Of a stretch of 64,000 bases of DNA, positions 34,827-45,268 are shown one piece after another. Origin of the DNA: Acidobacteriota bacterium (GTDB taxonomy: Bacteria; Acidobacteriota; Thermoanaerobaculia; Gp7-AA8); contig JAJPHC010000035.1 in assembly GCA_021325515.1 (NCBI GenBank), positions 62,001 to 126,000 of the forward strand, given 5' to 3'. The first letter of the stretch is position 1; every line of letters begins with the position of its first letter. Under the pieces are notes generated by a model that did no database searches, was not told the origin of the DNA, and was given only the letters and a program-made list of their open reading frames with translations. A program made the position numbers and the translations under genes.

Positions 34827-37326
34827 TTTCCCGGAAGGTGATGAGGGTGGCGAGTTAACGAACCTGCGACGCTCGCTACGCGATGTCGTCGCCCTCACCA
34901 TGCTCCCGACCGTCTGGGCTGCGTACGAACCGCACCAGATCTGCGCCGATCTCGTCGACGTCATCACACGAATGATCGATGTGGACGGCGTGTTTCTGGC
35001 CGGCACCTCCGGCCAGCTCATGAAGCTCAAACACGAAAACGATCCCGAGACGGAGCTCCGCTTACGGGCGGCGATCGCCCAACCGCAGGCGGGCAACATC
35101 CAGCCGGCCTCCGGCCAGACGACGCTGCGCACGCTCACGCTTCCGTTGTCGTTTCGCGGACCCGATCGTTTCGTGGTCGCTGCGAGAAGGCCGGGCTTCC
35201 CGACCGAGATGGAGCGATTGATTCTTCGCGTGGCCGTCAATCAGGCTTCCACCTGGCTGGACTGGAAACGCGCGGAAGCCGCTGCTGCCGCAGAGTCGGC
35301 GTTCCGGAGGGCCATCGAAAACTCCATGTCTGCCGGTGTCGCTGTGGTGGATGTCTCGGGCCGGCAAACCTACGTGAACCGCGCCTTCGCCTCCATGGTC
35401 GGCTGGTCCGAAGCGGAACTGGTGGGTCTGACGCCTCCCTTTCCCTACTGGGCACCGGAAGATGGTCCGAACATTCAGGCGGCGCTCAATGAAGTGCTCT
35501 CCGGAGTGATCAATCCTGCGGGGTACGAGCTCCGATTCCGACGGCGCGACGAACAGCGCTTCGATGCGCTCGTCCACATCTCTCATTTCGTGCAGGCAGA
35601 TACCGCCGGCTTCCTGGCCTCGGTCTATGACATTTCGGAGAGGAAAACCAGCGAGCGCACCGCCCGGTTTCTCGCCGAGGCAGGAGAGATTCTTGGTCGT
35701 TCAATCGGATATGAAGACACGCTCCGAGCGATCAGCGAACTGGTCGTCCCGAGATTCGCGGACTGGTGCTTCTTCGACGTCATCGAAGCAGACGGTGAAT
35801 TCCGGCGCATCGCGGTCGCTCATCCTCCAGGCTCCCTCAATCGCACTATCGCTGACAAGTTGCAGCGATCGTATGCTTCCGCAACGGTTCCCTTCGCCAT
35901 CTCGCAGACGCTGGCGGGCGGTACGTCCTATGTCATGAATGACGTTTCGGATGACGTGCTGAACGCCATCAGCTCCGATGAAGAATACCGGAGCGCGCTT
36001 CTTTCCATGGGGATCCGATGCTTCGTGTCTGTTCCATTGACCAGCCGCGGCAAGATTCATGGAGTCCTGACTTTTCTCGGAACAGAGACTCGAATGCGCT
36101 TCGAGCGCAACGACGTCGCATTAGCCGAGGAACTTGCACGACGCGTAGGACTCGCTGTGGACAACGCCCTCCTCTATCAGAGCGCACAAGAGGCGAATCG
36201 AGCGAAGGATGAGTTTCTCGCAAACCTGTCGCACGAGTTGCGAACACCGATGACCGCGATCCTTGGCTGGGCCCATCTGCTGCAGCTTGGGGGTCTCGAT
36301 CGCCAGCAGGTCGCGCTCGGCCTGGAGACGATCCGCCAGAGCGGTGAAGCCCAGGCCAAGCTCATCGACGATCTGCTCGACGTCTCTCGCATCGTCACCG
36401 GGAAATTGCATTTGAATCCGGCGGAGGTCGATCTTTCAGACATCGTGCGCGGCGCCATCGCTGCGATCCGCCCCGCTGCCGATGCAAAGCGACAATCCCT
36501 GGAAATCGAAGTTCAGGCCGGCGATGCCACGGTGCTCGGAGACGCGTCCCGTTTACAGCAGGTGTTCTGGAACCTGCTCAATAACGCGGTGAAGTTCACT
36601 CCTTCCGGCGGTTCGGTGCGCGTCCGGCTTTCGGGCCACGATACCGGCAACATCGTCACGACGGTGGAAGACAGCGGAGAAGGAATCGCTCACGAACTCC
36701 TGCCGCACATCTTCGAACGATTCCGCCAGGCTGTTGCCGGTTTGCGCTCCAGGACCGGCCTCGGCCTCGGCCTTGCGATTGCGAAAGAGCTCGTGGAGAT
36801 GCACGGAGGCACGATCGCGGCCGCCAGCGGAGGCCGCGGCGCAGGATCAGCATTTACGGTCACGTTGCCCCGGCTCATCGGGATCGCTCCATCGCAGACA
36901 GTACCGCACAGGCCCGAGCCTTCCCACGCGAAGCTACGATCGCTGCGCGTATTACTCGTCGAGGACGACGAAACCACGCGCACGCTCCTGGCAACGATCC
37001 TCGGAGCATTCGGCACGGTGGTGACCGCCGCATCCTGTGCGTCCGATGCCGAAGACGCACTTCGCACGTTTGAGCCGGAGATTCTCATTACCGATCTCGA
37101 AATGCCGGGCGCCGACGGTATTTCATTGCTGCACACTCTTCGCAGGTTACATGCAACGTTTCCAGCAATTGCCGTCAGCGGATATGCCGACGACGCAACT
37201 CGGAGACGAGTGCTGGCTGCCGGCTTCAACGGATTCGTAGCAAAACCGCTCGATCCGCTGATCCTCGCGGAGGAAATCATCCGTGCGATCGGAACCCGGC
37301 CACCTCCCCCGTCTGCTGATTCATGA
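34813..37326 (+). CDS. Hybrid histidine kinase (PAS-GAF-HisKA-HATPase_c-REC)
   Basis: 837 aa; 'FLANLSHELRTPMTAILGWAHLL', 'RVLLVEDDETTRTLLATILGAFG'. Confidence 0.9.
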   Translation: MSLRDFPEGDEGGELTNLRRSLRDVVALTMLPTVWAAYEPHQICADLVDVITRMIDVDGVFLAGTSGQLMKLKHENDPETELRLRAAIAQPQAGNIQPASGQTTLRTLTLPLSFRGPDRFVVAARRPGFPTEMERLILRVAVNQASTWLDWKRAEAAAAAESAFRRAIENSMSAGVAVVDVSGRQTYVNRAFASMVGWSEAELVGLTPPFPYWAPEDGPNIQAALNEVLSGVINPAGYELRFRRRDEQRFDALVHISHFVQADTAGFLASVYDISERKTSERTARFLAEAGEILGRSIGYEDTLRAISELVVPRFADWCFFDVIEADGEFRRIAVAHPPGSLNRTIADKLQRSYASATVPFAISQTLAGGTSYVMNDVSDDVLNAISSDEEYRSALLSMGIRCFVSVPLTSRGKIHGVLTFLGTETRMRFERNDVALAEELARRVGLAVDNALLYQSAQEANRAKDEFLANLSHELRTPMTAILGWAHLLQLGGLDRQQVALGLETIRQSGEAQAKLIDDLLDVSRIVTGKLHLNPAEVDLSDIVRGAIAAIRPAADAKRQSLEIEVQAGDATVLGDASRLQQVFWNLLNNAVKFTPSGGSVRVRLSGHDTGNIVTTVEDSGEGIAHELLPHIFERFRQAVAGLRSRTGLGLGLAIAKELVEMHGGTIAAASGGRGAGSAFTVTLPRLIGIAPSQTVPHRPEPSHAKLRSLRVLLVEDDETTRTLLATILGAFGTVVTAASCASDAEDALRTFEPEILITDLEMPGADGISLLHTLRRLHATFPAIAVSGYADDATRRRVLAAGFNGFVAKPLDPLILAEEIIRAIGTRPPPPSADS

Positions 37327-37327
37327 G

Positions 37328-38269
37328 CTACAACGGCAGCCGCAACGAGAGCCCGATCGTGCGGTACCAATAGCGTTCGGCGAGACCGAAGCCGGCGGAA
37401 CGGTTGTAGGACGCATTCACGATGATGTGCGCGCGGGCCGCGATTGTCCCCTCGGCGCGCAGCTCGGCAAGAGCCGTGGGGCGCGAGGCATTGCCGTCGA
37501 TGCTCTCGCGGCCGGCGGCGACGGTGCCGGACAGGATCCAGGACGCGCGGCGTTTGCGCATCACCAATCCTGCCTGCCATTCGCCATAGCGGGCAGGATT
37601 GAAGTAATCAACGCCGGACACACTCCCTCGCGATTCGAAACGGCGCCATCGCAACTGCGCGCTCAGGCCCTGCGCCGGAATCAGCATCCAGATCAGCCGC
37701 GCGCGCAGATGAATGCGCTCATTGCCATCGCTGAAGCGCTGATAGCCGGCGAGTCCGACTGCGGTGAATCGCTCACCCGCCTGCCGCTCCGCGCTGACCG
37801 CGGCGAAGTGATGCGTGATCGCGCTCTGCAACGCGCGGCGCGTCTCGACCAGACCGCTGGCACCGAGCAGCTCGATACCTGTGCGCGCGTTGGGACGCAG
37901 AGACCATGTGGCATCGCCAATGACGCGCGTTCGCCCTTCCACGCGGACGACGCCGGCTTCGGCCATCGTCCCGGCGAGTGTTTCCCGCTTCTGATTTCGC
38001 CAGAGCAGCAGCACGGCGGGGGCATCGCCATGCCACCCTCCCTGCGCGTAGCGCGTCACCTGCACGGCGGCGCCGTAGTAACGCAGCGGCGAGTCGTATC
38101 CGGAAAGAACGCCGGTGCGAAGATGAAACACGCCGAAATGATCCGCATCGCCGCTGGCACTGACTTCCTCGATCACGGCTCGTTGCGCATAGGCGCCGCG
38201 GGCGGCAGGCAATGCGAGCAACAGCAGAGCGGCGAGGCGAAGCGCTCGCCGCTTCACTTCGTCCCCCAC
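37328..38269 (-). CDS. Putative outer-membrane beta-barrel protein
   Basis: 313 aa, signal peptide and alternating aromatic/hydrophobic strands; C-terminal '...YWYRTIGLSLRLPL'. Overlaps the 3' end of the GT2 gene. Confidence 0.6.
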   Translation of the reverse strand: MGDEVKRRALRLAALLLLALPAARGAYAQRAVIEEVSASGDADHFGVFHLRTGVLSGYDSPLRYYGAAVQVTRYAQGGWHGDAPAVLLLWRNQKRETLAGTMAEAGVVRVEGRTRVIGDATWSLRPNARTGIELLGASGLVETRRALQSAITHHFAAVSAERQAGERFTAVGLAGYQRFSDGNERIHLRARLIWMLIPAQGLSAQLRWRRFESRGSVSGVDYFNPARYGEWQAGLVMRKRRASWILSGTVAAGRESIDGNASRPTALAELRAEGTIAARAHIIVNASYNRSAGFGLAERYWYRTIGLSLRLPL

Positions 38270-39711
38270 GACTTGCGCAGCCCTATGAACTCGGAGATGT
38301 AACCGGCCACACTAACCGGCTGCAGCACCAGGCTGTAGGCAAACGCGTAAAGCATGAAGCCGGGAATGTTGCGCCGTACGCGGAGGCCCTGCGCGTCGAA
38401 CATCCCGGCGCTGATGCGGTACATCAGAAGATTCATGACGAGCGCCATCGGAAGAAGAGCGAGCGTCATCGGACCGGCGATCCAGTAGATGCCGAACAGC
38501 GCCAGGATCACGCCCGGAATGAAGGCGGTCGTATAGACGAAGTCGAGCCAGGGGAAGAGGAGATTCCAGAGCACGAAGAACGTCGACATGCGCGGCGTCA
38601 GCAGAATGCGCGGATGGCGCCGGAATGCTTCGAGCATCCCGCGCGCCCAACGCCGCCGCTGCTGTACGAACTGGCGCAAGGTGTCGGGAGCATTGGTGAA
38701 GCAACAGGCATCTTCGGCGTAGCCGACGCGCCATCCCCGCTCGAGCATGCCCCAGGTGAGCACGATGTCCTCGCCGACACACTCGTCCCAGCCGCCCACT
38801 TCTTCGATGGCGGCGCGGTCGTAGATCGAAAAGGCGCCCTGCGCGACCAGCGTGCCGTGAAAGAACGACTGCATCCGCTTGATGGCCGCGATGCCGTGAA
38901 AGTAGTCCCACTCCTGCGCGCCGGTCACCCAGTTCACGCGTGAATTGCGAACGAGCATCGTGCCGGCGGCAGCTCTGGTGCCGGGAGGATCGCTGAGATA
39001 ACGACCCACGAGATTTCGCAGCGCATCCTTGAAAAGATAGGAATCGCCATCGAGCGTGAGGATGAGGTCATGTCGCGCGAGGATCAGACCGCGATTGAGC
39101 GCGGCGGCCTTGCCGAGGTTCGATTCCTGCCGGATCAAGTGCAGCCAGGGGTAGTCGAGTTTCGCGAGAATCCGCGCCGTCAGATCGCTGGAGCCATCAT
39201 CGATCACGATCGCTTCGAACACACCGGGATAGTCCTGAAGGGCCAGCGACCGCAGCGTCTCTTCGATCGAATGAGCTTCGTTGAATGCGGCGATGAGAAT
39301 GCTGACCGGCGGATAGCTTCTGATGGCAGCGCGGCGCGGCCTGCGATCGAGCAGCAGGCTCGCCGCGAGGAACGCGTTCATGACACCGGGGACGAGCGCA
39401 ATGCCGCCGATGATGAGCAGCGCGACCGGCCAGTTGATCAACCGCGCGAGATCGCGCATCCAGGGGAGCGCGATCCAGATCGTGAAGGCGAGCCAGGCGA
39501 GGCTCAGCAGCAGCGCGAGTGCAAACTTGCCACGCACGCGGACATACGCGAGGTTGTCGGGAGTTGGATTGATAGGAGCGTCAGGGTGGATATAGTTCGC
39601 CGCTCTGTCACCATCTCGCGCCGCGCGAACGCGGCTCAAGAGGTCCTTCGGACGATTGGGGAGAGGCGATGGTGGATGATCATGCCTGTGGAACTGCACG
39701 TAAGCTGCCAT
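38254..39711 (-). CDS. Membrane glycosyltransferase family 2 (PgaC/IcaA/BcsA-like processive)
   Basis: 485 aa; 'PPVSILIAAFNEAHSIEETLRSLALQDYPG...VIDDGSSD...TLDGDS...QQRRRWARGMLEAFRRHP' (QxxRW). Confidence 0.88.
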   Translation of the reverse strand: MAAYVQFHRHDHPPSPLPNRPKDLLSRVRAARDGDRAANYIHPDAPINPTPDNLAYVRVRGKFALALLLSLAWLAFTIWIALPWMRDLARLINWPVALLIIGGIALVPGVMNAFLAASLLLDRRPRRAAIRSYPPVSILIAAFNEAHSIEETLRSLALQDYPGVFEAIVIDDGSSDLTARILAKLDYPWLHLIRQESNLGKAAALNRGLILARHDLILTLDGDSYLFKDALRNLVGRYLSDPPGTRAAAGTMLVRNSRVNWVTGAQEWDYFHGIAAIKRMQSFFHGTLVAQGAFSIYDRAAIEEVGGWDECVGEDIVLTWGMLERGWRVGYAEDACCFTNAPDTLRQFVQQRRRWARGMLEAFRRHPRILLTPRMSTFFVLWNLLFPWLDFVYTTAFIPGVILALFGIYWIAGPMTLALLPMALVMNLLMYRISAGMFDAQGLRVRRNIPGFMLYAFAYSLVLQPVSVAGYISEFIGLRKSWGTK

Positions 39712-39798
39712 CAGGGCCTACGCACGGGATTGCCAGAAGGGCGACAACCGTGAAATTCATTGCCTATTTGGCAAGCGGCCTCCATACTGGTTTCCATC

Positions 39799-40164
39799 AT
39801 GTACGGCCGCATCCTCCGGCAGTTGCGCGAATCCAAAGGGCTCCTTCAGGCTGACGTGGCGCGGAGTGTCGGGATCTCACCGGCGCACCTCGCCCGGCTC
39901 GAATCGAATCAGCGCGGGCTATACCTCGAAGACTTCGTCCGCATCGCCGAGGCGCTGGGGGAAAAGCCGGGCGATCTTCTTCCGAACAAGCTCGGCGACA
40001 TCGCCCATCTGAAGCCGCTCATTCACCGGCTCGCGGCGATGCCGGCCGCGCTCCTCCCCCGCATCTCGAAGATCATCGAGAGCCTCGCGCACCTCATCGA
40101 GGAGTCGGCCGCGAAACCGCCGAAGAAACGAACATCGAAGAAATCCGCAAGGCCACGCCGATGA
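39799..40164 (+). CDS. XRE-family HTH regulator
   Basis: MYGRILRQLRESKGLLQADVARSVGISPAHLARLESNQRGLYLEDFVRIAEALGEKPGDLL. Confidence 0.85.
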   Translation: MYGRILRQLRESKGLLQADVARSVGISPAHLARLESNQRGLYLEDFVRIAEALGEKPGDLLPNKLGDIAHLKPLIHRLAAMPAALLPRISKIIESLAHLIEESAAKPPKKRTSKKSARPRR

Positions 40165-40225
40165 GCGATCTCGGAGCAGGCGGCGTCACGCTCTCTCACC
40201 GATCCCATCGAAAGGCCGAGGTGCA

Positions 40226-40504
40226 ATGCTCATGAGTACTGTTCGAAGTGAAGCCGTCGTTGCAGACCTGCTGGCGCGGGACAAATTCCGCTGGATGCTG
40301 CTCGCCGGCTGGTTCCTGCTCCTCTCCGCGATCCTCACCTACGTCGTCGCAGCACCGCTGCATGCGCAGCTGGCGGACCGCATCGGGATCCCGCTCGCCA
40401 TCGCCGCGTTCCTCAGCTACTCCGTCGCGATGAAGCGCTACTGGATTGCGATCGCACTGCTGGCAGTGCTCGCCGCCGTCGTCCAGCTCACGATCCTCCG
40501 CTGA
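40226..40504 (+). CDS. Small membrane protein
   Basis: 92 aa with several hydrophobic segments. Confidence 0.5.
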   Translation: MLMSTVRSEAVVADLLARDKFRWMLLAGWFLLLSAILTYVVAAPLHAQLADRIGIPLAIAAFLSYSVAMKRYWIAIALLAVLAAVVQLTILR

Positions 40505-40510
40505 CCAACG

Positions 40511-40768
40511 TCAGAACTGGACTTCCTGACTCTCCGCGTGCACCTCGCACCGCTCGCAGAACCAGCCGCGCGCGGTGCGCTTGAACGGAGCGTCATCTTC
40601 ATCGCGGAAGAGCGTTCGGGTCTCGTGGCACCAACTGCAGCGCACGACATGCGGGTTCCCGAATCCGGGATTCGCGATGAGCATCGCCGCAGCCTGCTCC
40701 TTCTCGTCGTCCAGCAATTCTTCACTGCGATTGAGTTTTCCCGCGGTTGCGCGGATCGCCTGTCTCAT
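40511..40768 (-). CDS. Small Cys4 zinc-ribbon-like protein
   Basis: 85 aa 'VRCSWCHETRTLFRD...GWFCERCEVHAESQEVQF'; ATGA overlap with the upstream kinase gene. Confidence 0.6.
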   Translation of the reverse strand: MRQAIRATAGKLNRSEELLDDEKEQAAAMLIANPGFGNPHVVRCSWCHETRTLFRDEDDAPFKRTARGWFCERCEVHAESQEVQF

Positions 40769-43700
40769 TCGTCCTCCATGGATCTTCTCGCTTTGCCCGA
40801 CCGGCGGCCGGAGGGCGGAACGGATGCGATCGCATCGCCCGCGAGTGGCAGCGTCACGGTGAATGTCGAGCCGTGACCGGGGCCGGGGCTTTCCACTTCC
40901 ACCGATCCGCCATGCAGCGCGACCACCTGCGCCACGATCGCCAGACCGATGCCGAGTCCGAGCCTGTGACCATCGCCCTCGCCCTGCCGGTAGAGCTCGA
41001 ACACATGCGGCGCGAACTCCGCCGTGATGCCCTCACCATTGTCCGAAACCGTCAAACAGGCATCGTCCCCTTCGCGACGAAGTCGGACTTCGATGCGGCC
41101 GCCGACCGGCGTGAACTTGATCGCGTTGCTCAGAAGATTCCAGACCACTTGCAGGAGCCGCACGCGATCGCCGAGCACCGGCGCAGATTCGAGATCGCGG
41201 CGAAATCGAAAATCGATCTCGCGCGCGGCGGCGCTCAACGCCGTCATCTCACGCGCCGAGCGGACGACATCCGCGAGATCGACCTCCGTCAACTCCACGC
41301 TCAACTTCCGCTCGCGGATGCGGGTGACATCCAGAAGATCCTCGACGAATACCCGCAGCAGTCCTCCGCTCTCCTCGAGGTGCGTGAGCGCTTCACCGAA
41401 CATCTCGGGGCTGCGCCTGGCGAGCTGCACCCAGCCGATCATCGAGGTCAGCGGTGTGCGCAACTCATGAGCGACGGTGCCGAGGAACGCATCCTTGTAT
41501 CGATTCGCCTGCTCCGCCTCGCGGAAGAGCATCGCCGTATCGATCGCGACTGCGGCCCGTTGCGACAACTCTTCCGCGAGCTGCAGATCGACTTCGCTGT
41601 AGCTGCGCTTCGATGAGGAGAAGGTCGTCGTGCCGAGCACTCTGTCGCGCACGATGAGCGGCACGCTGATGAGCGAGCGGACGCCGAGCGCACCGATCAA
41701 CTGCAGGATCTTCGCTTCGGGTGCGATGCCTTTCAGATCGGATTCCGCCAGATCGGTGAGCAGAACCGACTTGCGCTTCAGCAGCGCCTGCGGAGCTCCC
41801 GGCGCGCCTTCCGGTTCCTGAAACACGACCTCCTGAAACCGCAACGCGAGATCGCGCAGCACAGGATTCGCGTGCGACACGGTGAGGTGGCGGATGGAGC
41901 CGTCGTCGTTGATGAGATCGACCGCGCACCAGTCGGCGAAGGCCGCCGTCGAAAGCCGCGCCAGCGAGTCGAGCGTCGTTTCGTAGTCGAGCGATGATGC
42001 GAGGAGTGCGCTCGCCTTGGAGAGCATGTCGGCGGCGCGCGTCGCCTCCTGCGCCACCAGCACGCTTCGCTTCAATGCATCGATGTCGAGCAGCGCGATG
42101 ATCGCGCCGTCCACGACGCCGCCCGAGGTGCGATAAGCGCGGATGCGCAGCAGCCGCCAATTCCCCTTCGCATCCTGAATCTCGGTGTCGACTCCCTCCG
42201 TCGTCTCGATGACGGCGCCCGTAAGCTTCTCCAGATGCGCGGTGTCGATGGTCGATTGCGCCTCGCGCAGCGGCCGGCCGGTCGCGTCGGGCCGCAGATT
42301 GAGCAGTTCTCCCGCCGCGCTGTTGAAGCGACGAACGGTGAGATCGAGACCTGCGAACAGAATCGGGATCTCGACCGCACCGAGGAGATTCTCGATGTCG
42401 TCGTTCATCCGGACGAGCGTGCCGTTGCGAACGCGCAGCTCATCGTTGAGCGTGCTCAATTCCTCGTTGGCCGATTGCAGTTCCTCTTTGGCCGTCTCGA
42501 GCTCTTCGTTCGTGCTCCTCAGTTCCTCGTCGCTCGACTGCGCTTCCTCGGCCGCGGCCGCCGCTTCATCGGCGACCTGCTCCCGATCGCTGATCGCCGC
42601 AGCCAGCGCCCGGCGCAGCCCTTCGATCTCCGTCAGCTTCGCGGCGTTTCTTCCCTTGCCGGGCGCGGTTGCGGGAGCGCTGCGGAACACGATCCAGCAT
42701 TGATCGTGGCCCGGCGACGAGGCGACGGACGGAATCACATCGAAGGAAACGGAACGCCGCTCATCGCCGTCGATCACCAGGATGTCGTTGTGATGAACGA
42801 CGGTCCGCTGCCGGAATGCACGCCGCAGTGCCGGACGGAGCACGGCGAGAACTTCGTGATGCCGGACCATGGCGAAGAGGTTGAGCGATGCGTCGCCCGG
42901 TTCGAGTGCGAGGTAGGGCCCGATCTCGCCGCGGATGCGGACGAGCTCCAACTGCTCGTTGACCAGCACGCCGCAGGGGGCGAGTTGCGCGGCGAGTAAC
43001 GAATCTTCGGCATCGGCCTCGCCGTCGCGGATCCGCGCCACCGTCACGGAAAGAGGAAGCGCCGCAGCCGAAGGTGCCTGTCGCGCAGAAACATCGAACG
43101 TGCTCAAAGGACCCGGCCCCTGGCGTTTGCAGTAGATCAACGGCCGGGTGGAGACAGGCACCAGCAGGTTCGTCGACGCGCGGAGATTCTCCGAGCTACC
43201 CAGCATGAGAAAGCCGCCGGGAGCGAGCGCGTACTGCAGCAGCGAGACTGCTTTCTTCTGCAACTCGGGATCGAAGTAGATCAGGACATTGCAACAGGTG
43301 AGGAGATCGATGCGCGAGTAAGGCGGATCGCGCGTCACATCGTGGGCCGCGAAGATGCATCGTTCGCGCAGCGACTTCGCGATCTTGTGTCCACCCGGCA
43401 CCGGCGTGAAAAATCTCCGCAGCCGTTCTTCGGAGACACCGCCCAGCGCCCGCTGCGAATACGTTGCGGCGCGGGCCTTGCGCAGCGACTCCTCATTGAT
43501 GTCCGTCCCGTAGATCGAAAGCTGCGGCGCTGACGGATTCCCGTCGAGATACTCCAGCAGCGTGATCGCCAGCGAATAGACCTCTTCGCCCGTCGAGCAG
43601 CCGGCCACCCAGATGCGGATGCAATCCGCCGCGCCGCGATTCTTCACGATCGCGGGAAAGACGATCGTCTTGAGCGCCTCGAAACGAGCCGGCTCGCGAA

Positions 43701-44523
43701 AGAACGACGTCACTCCGATGAGGAGATCGTGATAGAGCGTCTCGACGGCAGCCGTGTCGTTCTCGAGTGAATCGGCGTAGCTGTTCAAGCCGTCGTGGTT
43801 GCCGAGAAGCGCGCGCCGCAGAATCCTTCGCTCGACCGTGGGCCGCTTGAAGTGACGGAAGTCGACCGGATGGCGCGCTCGCAGCAGCCCGAGGACGCCA
43901 TCGAAATCACCCGGCTCGTGTTGCGCTTCCTTCGTGCCCTTCAGCCTGGCAATTTTCGCCAACTGTTCGGCAATCCCTGCCGGCGGCAGGACGAAATCGG
44001 CGGACGGCGCAGCGGCGCGCGGCATGACGTCGAACTTCGCGCTCTCCGGACTCTGCACGAGCCCGAGGCCTCCCGCATCGTGAATGGCGCGAAGACCTGC
44101 CGAGCCGTCGGAGTCATTGCCCGAAAGGACGACACCGATGGCCGCCTCTTTCCGTTCGCGCGCGAGCGAGAAGAAGAAGGTGTCGAGCGGACGCTGAAGC
44201 GACGCCGCGCCGCGCGGTTCGAGACGAAGCGCATTTCCTTCGATCGTCATCTGCGTATCGGGAGGAATCACGTAGACGTGATCGCGCTCGACCTGCATGC
44301 CGTCGGCGACTTCCTGCACGGGCATGGTCGTGGCGCCGGCGAGGATGCCAGCCAGAAGGCTGGCGTGGCGCGGATCGAGATGCTGAATGATGACGAAGGC
44401 CAGGCCGGTCGCGGGCGAGACGGCGGAGAGGAGATCGCTGAAGGCATCGAGGCCGCCGGCCGAGGCACCGATGGCCACGACCCGGACGACGGCAACGCGA
44501 GTGGAGCCGGTCGGGAGAACCAT
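40765..44523 (-). CDS. CheB-CheR-PAS-GAF-histidine kinase fusion
   Basis: about 1252 aa; CheB 'AIGASAGGLDAFSDLLSAVSP...GVVLSGNDSDGSAGL', CheR 'WVAGCSTGEEVYSLAITLLEYL', HisKA 'FLGTVAHELRTPLTSMIGWVQLA'. Confidence 0.93.
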   Translation of the reverse strand: MVLPTGSTRVAVVRVVAIGASAGGLDAFSDLLSAVSPATGLAFVIIQHLDPRHASLLAGILAGATTMPVQEVADGMQVERDHVYVIPPDTQMTIEGNALRLEPRGAASLQRPLDTFFFSLARERKEAAIGVVLSGNDSDGSAGLRAIHDAGGLGLVQSPESAKFDVMPRAAAPSADFVLPPAGIAEQLAKIARLKGTKEAQHEPGDFDGVLGLLRARHPVDFRHFKRPTVERRILRRALLGNHDGLNSYADSLENDTAAVETLYHDLLIGVTSFFREPARFEALKTIVFPAIVKNRGAADCIRIWVAGCSTGEEVYSLAITLLEYLDGNPSAPQLSIYGTDINEESLRKARAATYSQRALGGVSEERLRRFFTPVPGGHKIAKSLRERCIFAAHDVTRDPPYSRIDLLTCCNVLIYFDPELQKKAVSLLQYALAPGGFLMLGSSENLRASTNLLVPVSTRPLIYCKRQGPGPLSTFDVSARQAPSAAALPLSVTVARIRDGEADAEDSLLAAQLAPCGVLVNEQLELVRIRGEIGPYLALEPGDASLNLFAMVRHHEVLAVLRPALRRAFRQRTVVHHNDILVIDGDERRSVSFDVIPSVASSPGHDQCWIVFRSAPATAPGKGRNAAKLTEIEGLRRALAAAISDREQVADEAAAAAEEAQSSDEELRSTNEELETAKEELQSANEELSTLNDELRVRNGTLVRMNDDIENLLGAVEIPILFAGLDLTVRRFNSAAGELLNLRPDATGRPLREAQSTIDTAHLEKLTGAVIETTEGVDTEIQDAKGNWRLLRIRAYRTSGGVVDGAIIALLDIDALKRSVLVAQEATRAADMLSKASALLASSLDYETTLDSLARLSTAAFADWCAVDLINDDGSIRHLTVSHANPVLRDLALRFQEVVFQEPEGAPGAPQALLKRKSVLLTDLAESDLKGIAPEAKILQLIGALGVRSLISVPLIVRDRVLGTTTFSSSKRSYSEVDLQLAEELSQRAAVAIDTAMLFREAEQANRYKDAFLGTVAHELRTPLTSMIGWVQLARRSPEMFGEALTHLEESGGLLRVFVEDLLDVTRIRERKLSVELTEVDLADVVRSAREMTALSAAAREIDFRFRRDLESAPVLGDRVRLLQVVWNLLSNAIKFTPVGGRIEVRLRREGDDACLTVSDNGEGITAEFAPHVFELYRQGEGDGHRLGLGIGLAIVAQVVALHGGSVEVESPGPGHGSTFTVTLPLAGDAIASVPPSGRRSGKARRSMEDE

Positions 44524-44820
44524 CGTCGCATCCTTTCGGGGATGACGCCTGGGATGAAGAAGATCGCGGGACGGGCGGGTGGCCGCCGAAGTGGGAGCCC
44601 TCTCACGCACGTTTGGTCGCGACCGGCTGAGTCAGGCGAGCACGGAAGTAACAGGATCAGTATACGTGGCGATTTCCAATTAGGCAATGAAGTGGACTTT
44701 GATTGACGGATTGGCAGGGCACGTGCAGGTCCTCTCGTCATCGAGCGTCCCCTCGCAGCTTGCGACCAGACGGAACCCGACCGTTCTTACCGACCAACCC
44801 CGCTACAAGAAAGGCTGTTT

Positions 44821-45195
44821 ATGAGATGGACCATCCTTGCGGTCTCCACCGCCATCGCTGCGCTCGCCGGCTGCACCTCTGCGATGAACTCTGCTCTCCC
44901 TCCCGGCCGGATGAATGAAGCCGGCAGCATCCGCCCCTGCCACCGCGACCATCGCGACGCGCAGGCCTGCGGCAACGCCATCTTCAATCAGGGTGTGATC
45001 GCCCAGATCCACACGGGCCAGACGCTCAACGACGTCCGCGCGATCATGCGCCACGACGCAGAGCGCCGCACCGTGGACGGCGCGAACGAATCGTGGGGCT
45101 ACATCACGAACTACAACGACAAGCAGATGACGTGGATCGCCTTCACCGACAGCCGAGTCAGTTCGGTCACGCTGCAGCCCTGGGTCCGCGACTGA
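44821..45195 (+). CDS. SmpA/BamE-like small lipoprotein
   Basis: Lipobox 'AIAALAGCTS'; 'GQTLNDVRAIMRHDAERRTVDGANESWGYIT'. Confidence 0.65.
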   Translation: MRWTILAVSTAIAALAGCTSAMNSALPPGRMNEAGSIRPCHRDHRDAQACGNAIFNQGVIAQIHTGQTLNDVRAIMRHDAERRTVDGANESWGYITNYNDKQMTWIAFTDSRVSSVTLQPWVRD

Positions 45196-45268
45196 TCGTC
45201 AACGCGCGATCGCTGTTCTCTTTCCGCTCCCACCACCAACCCGACCAACTCGAAAAAAGAAGGTACTC

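Noticed and set aside
37328-38302. 339-aa plus-strand ORF at 37283-38302
   Set aside because: Antisense to the beta-barrel candidate, which has a credible signal peptide; shadow ORF.
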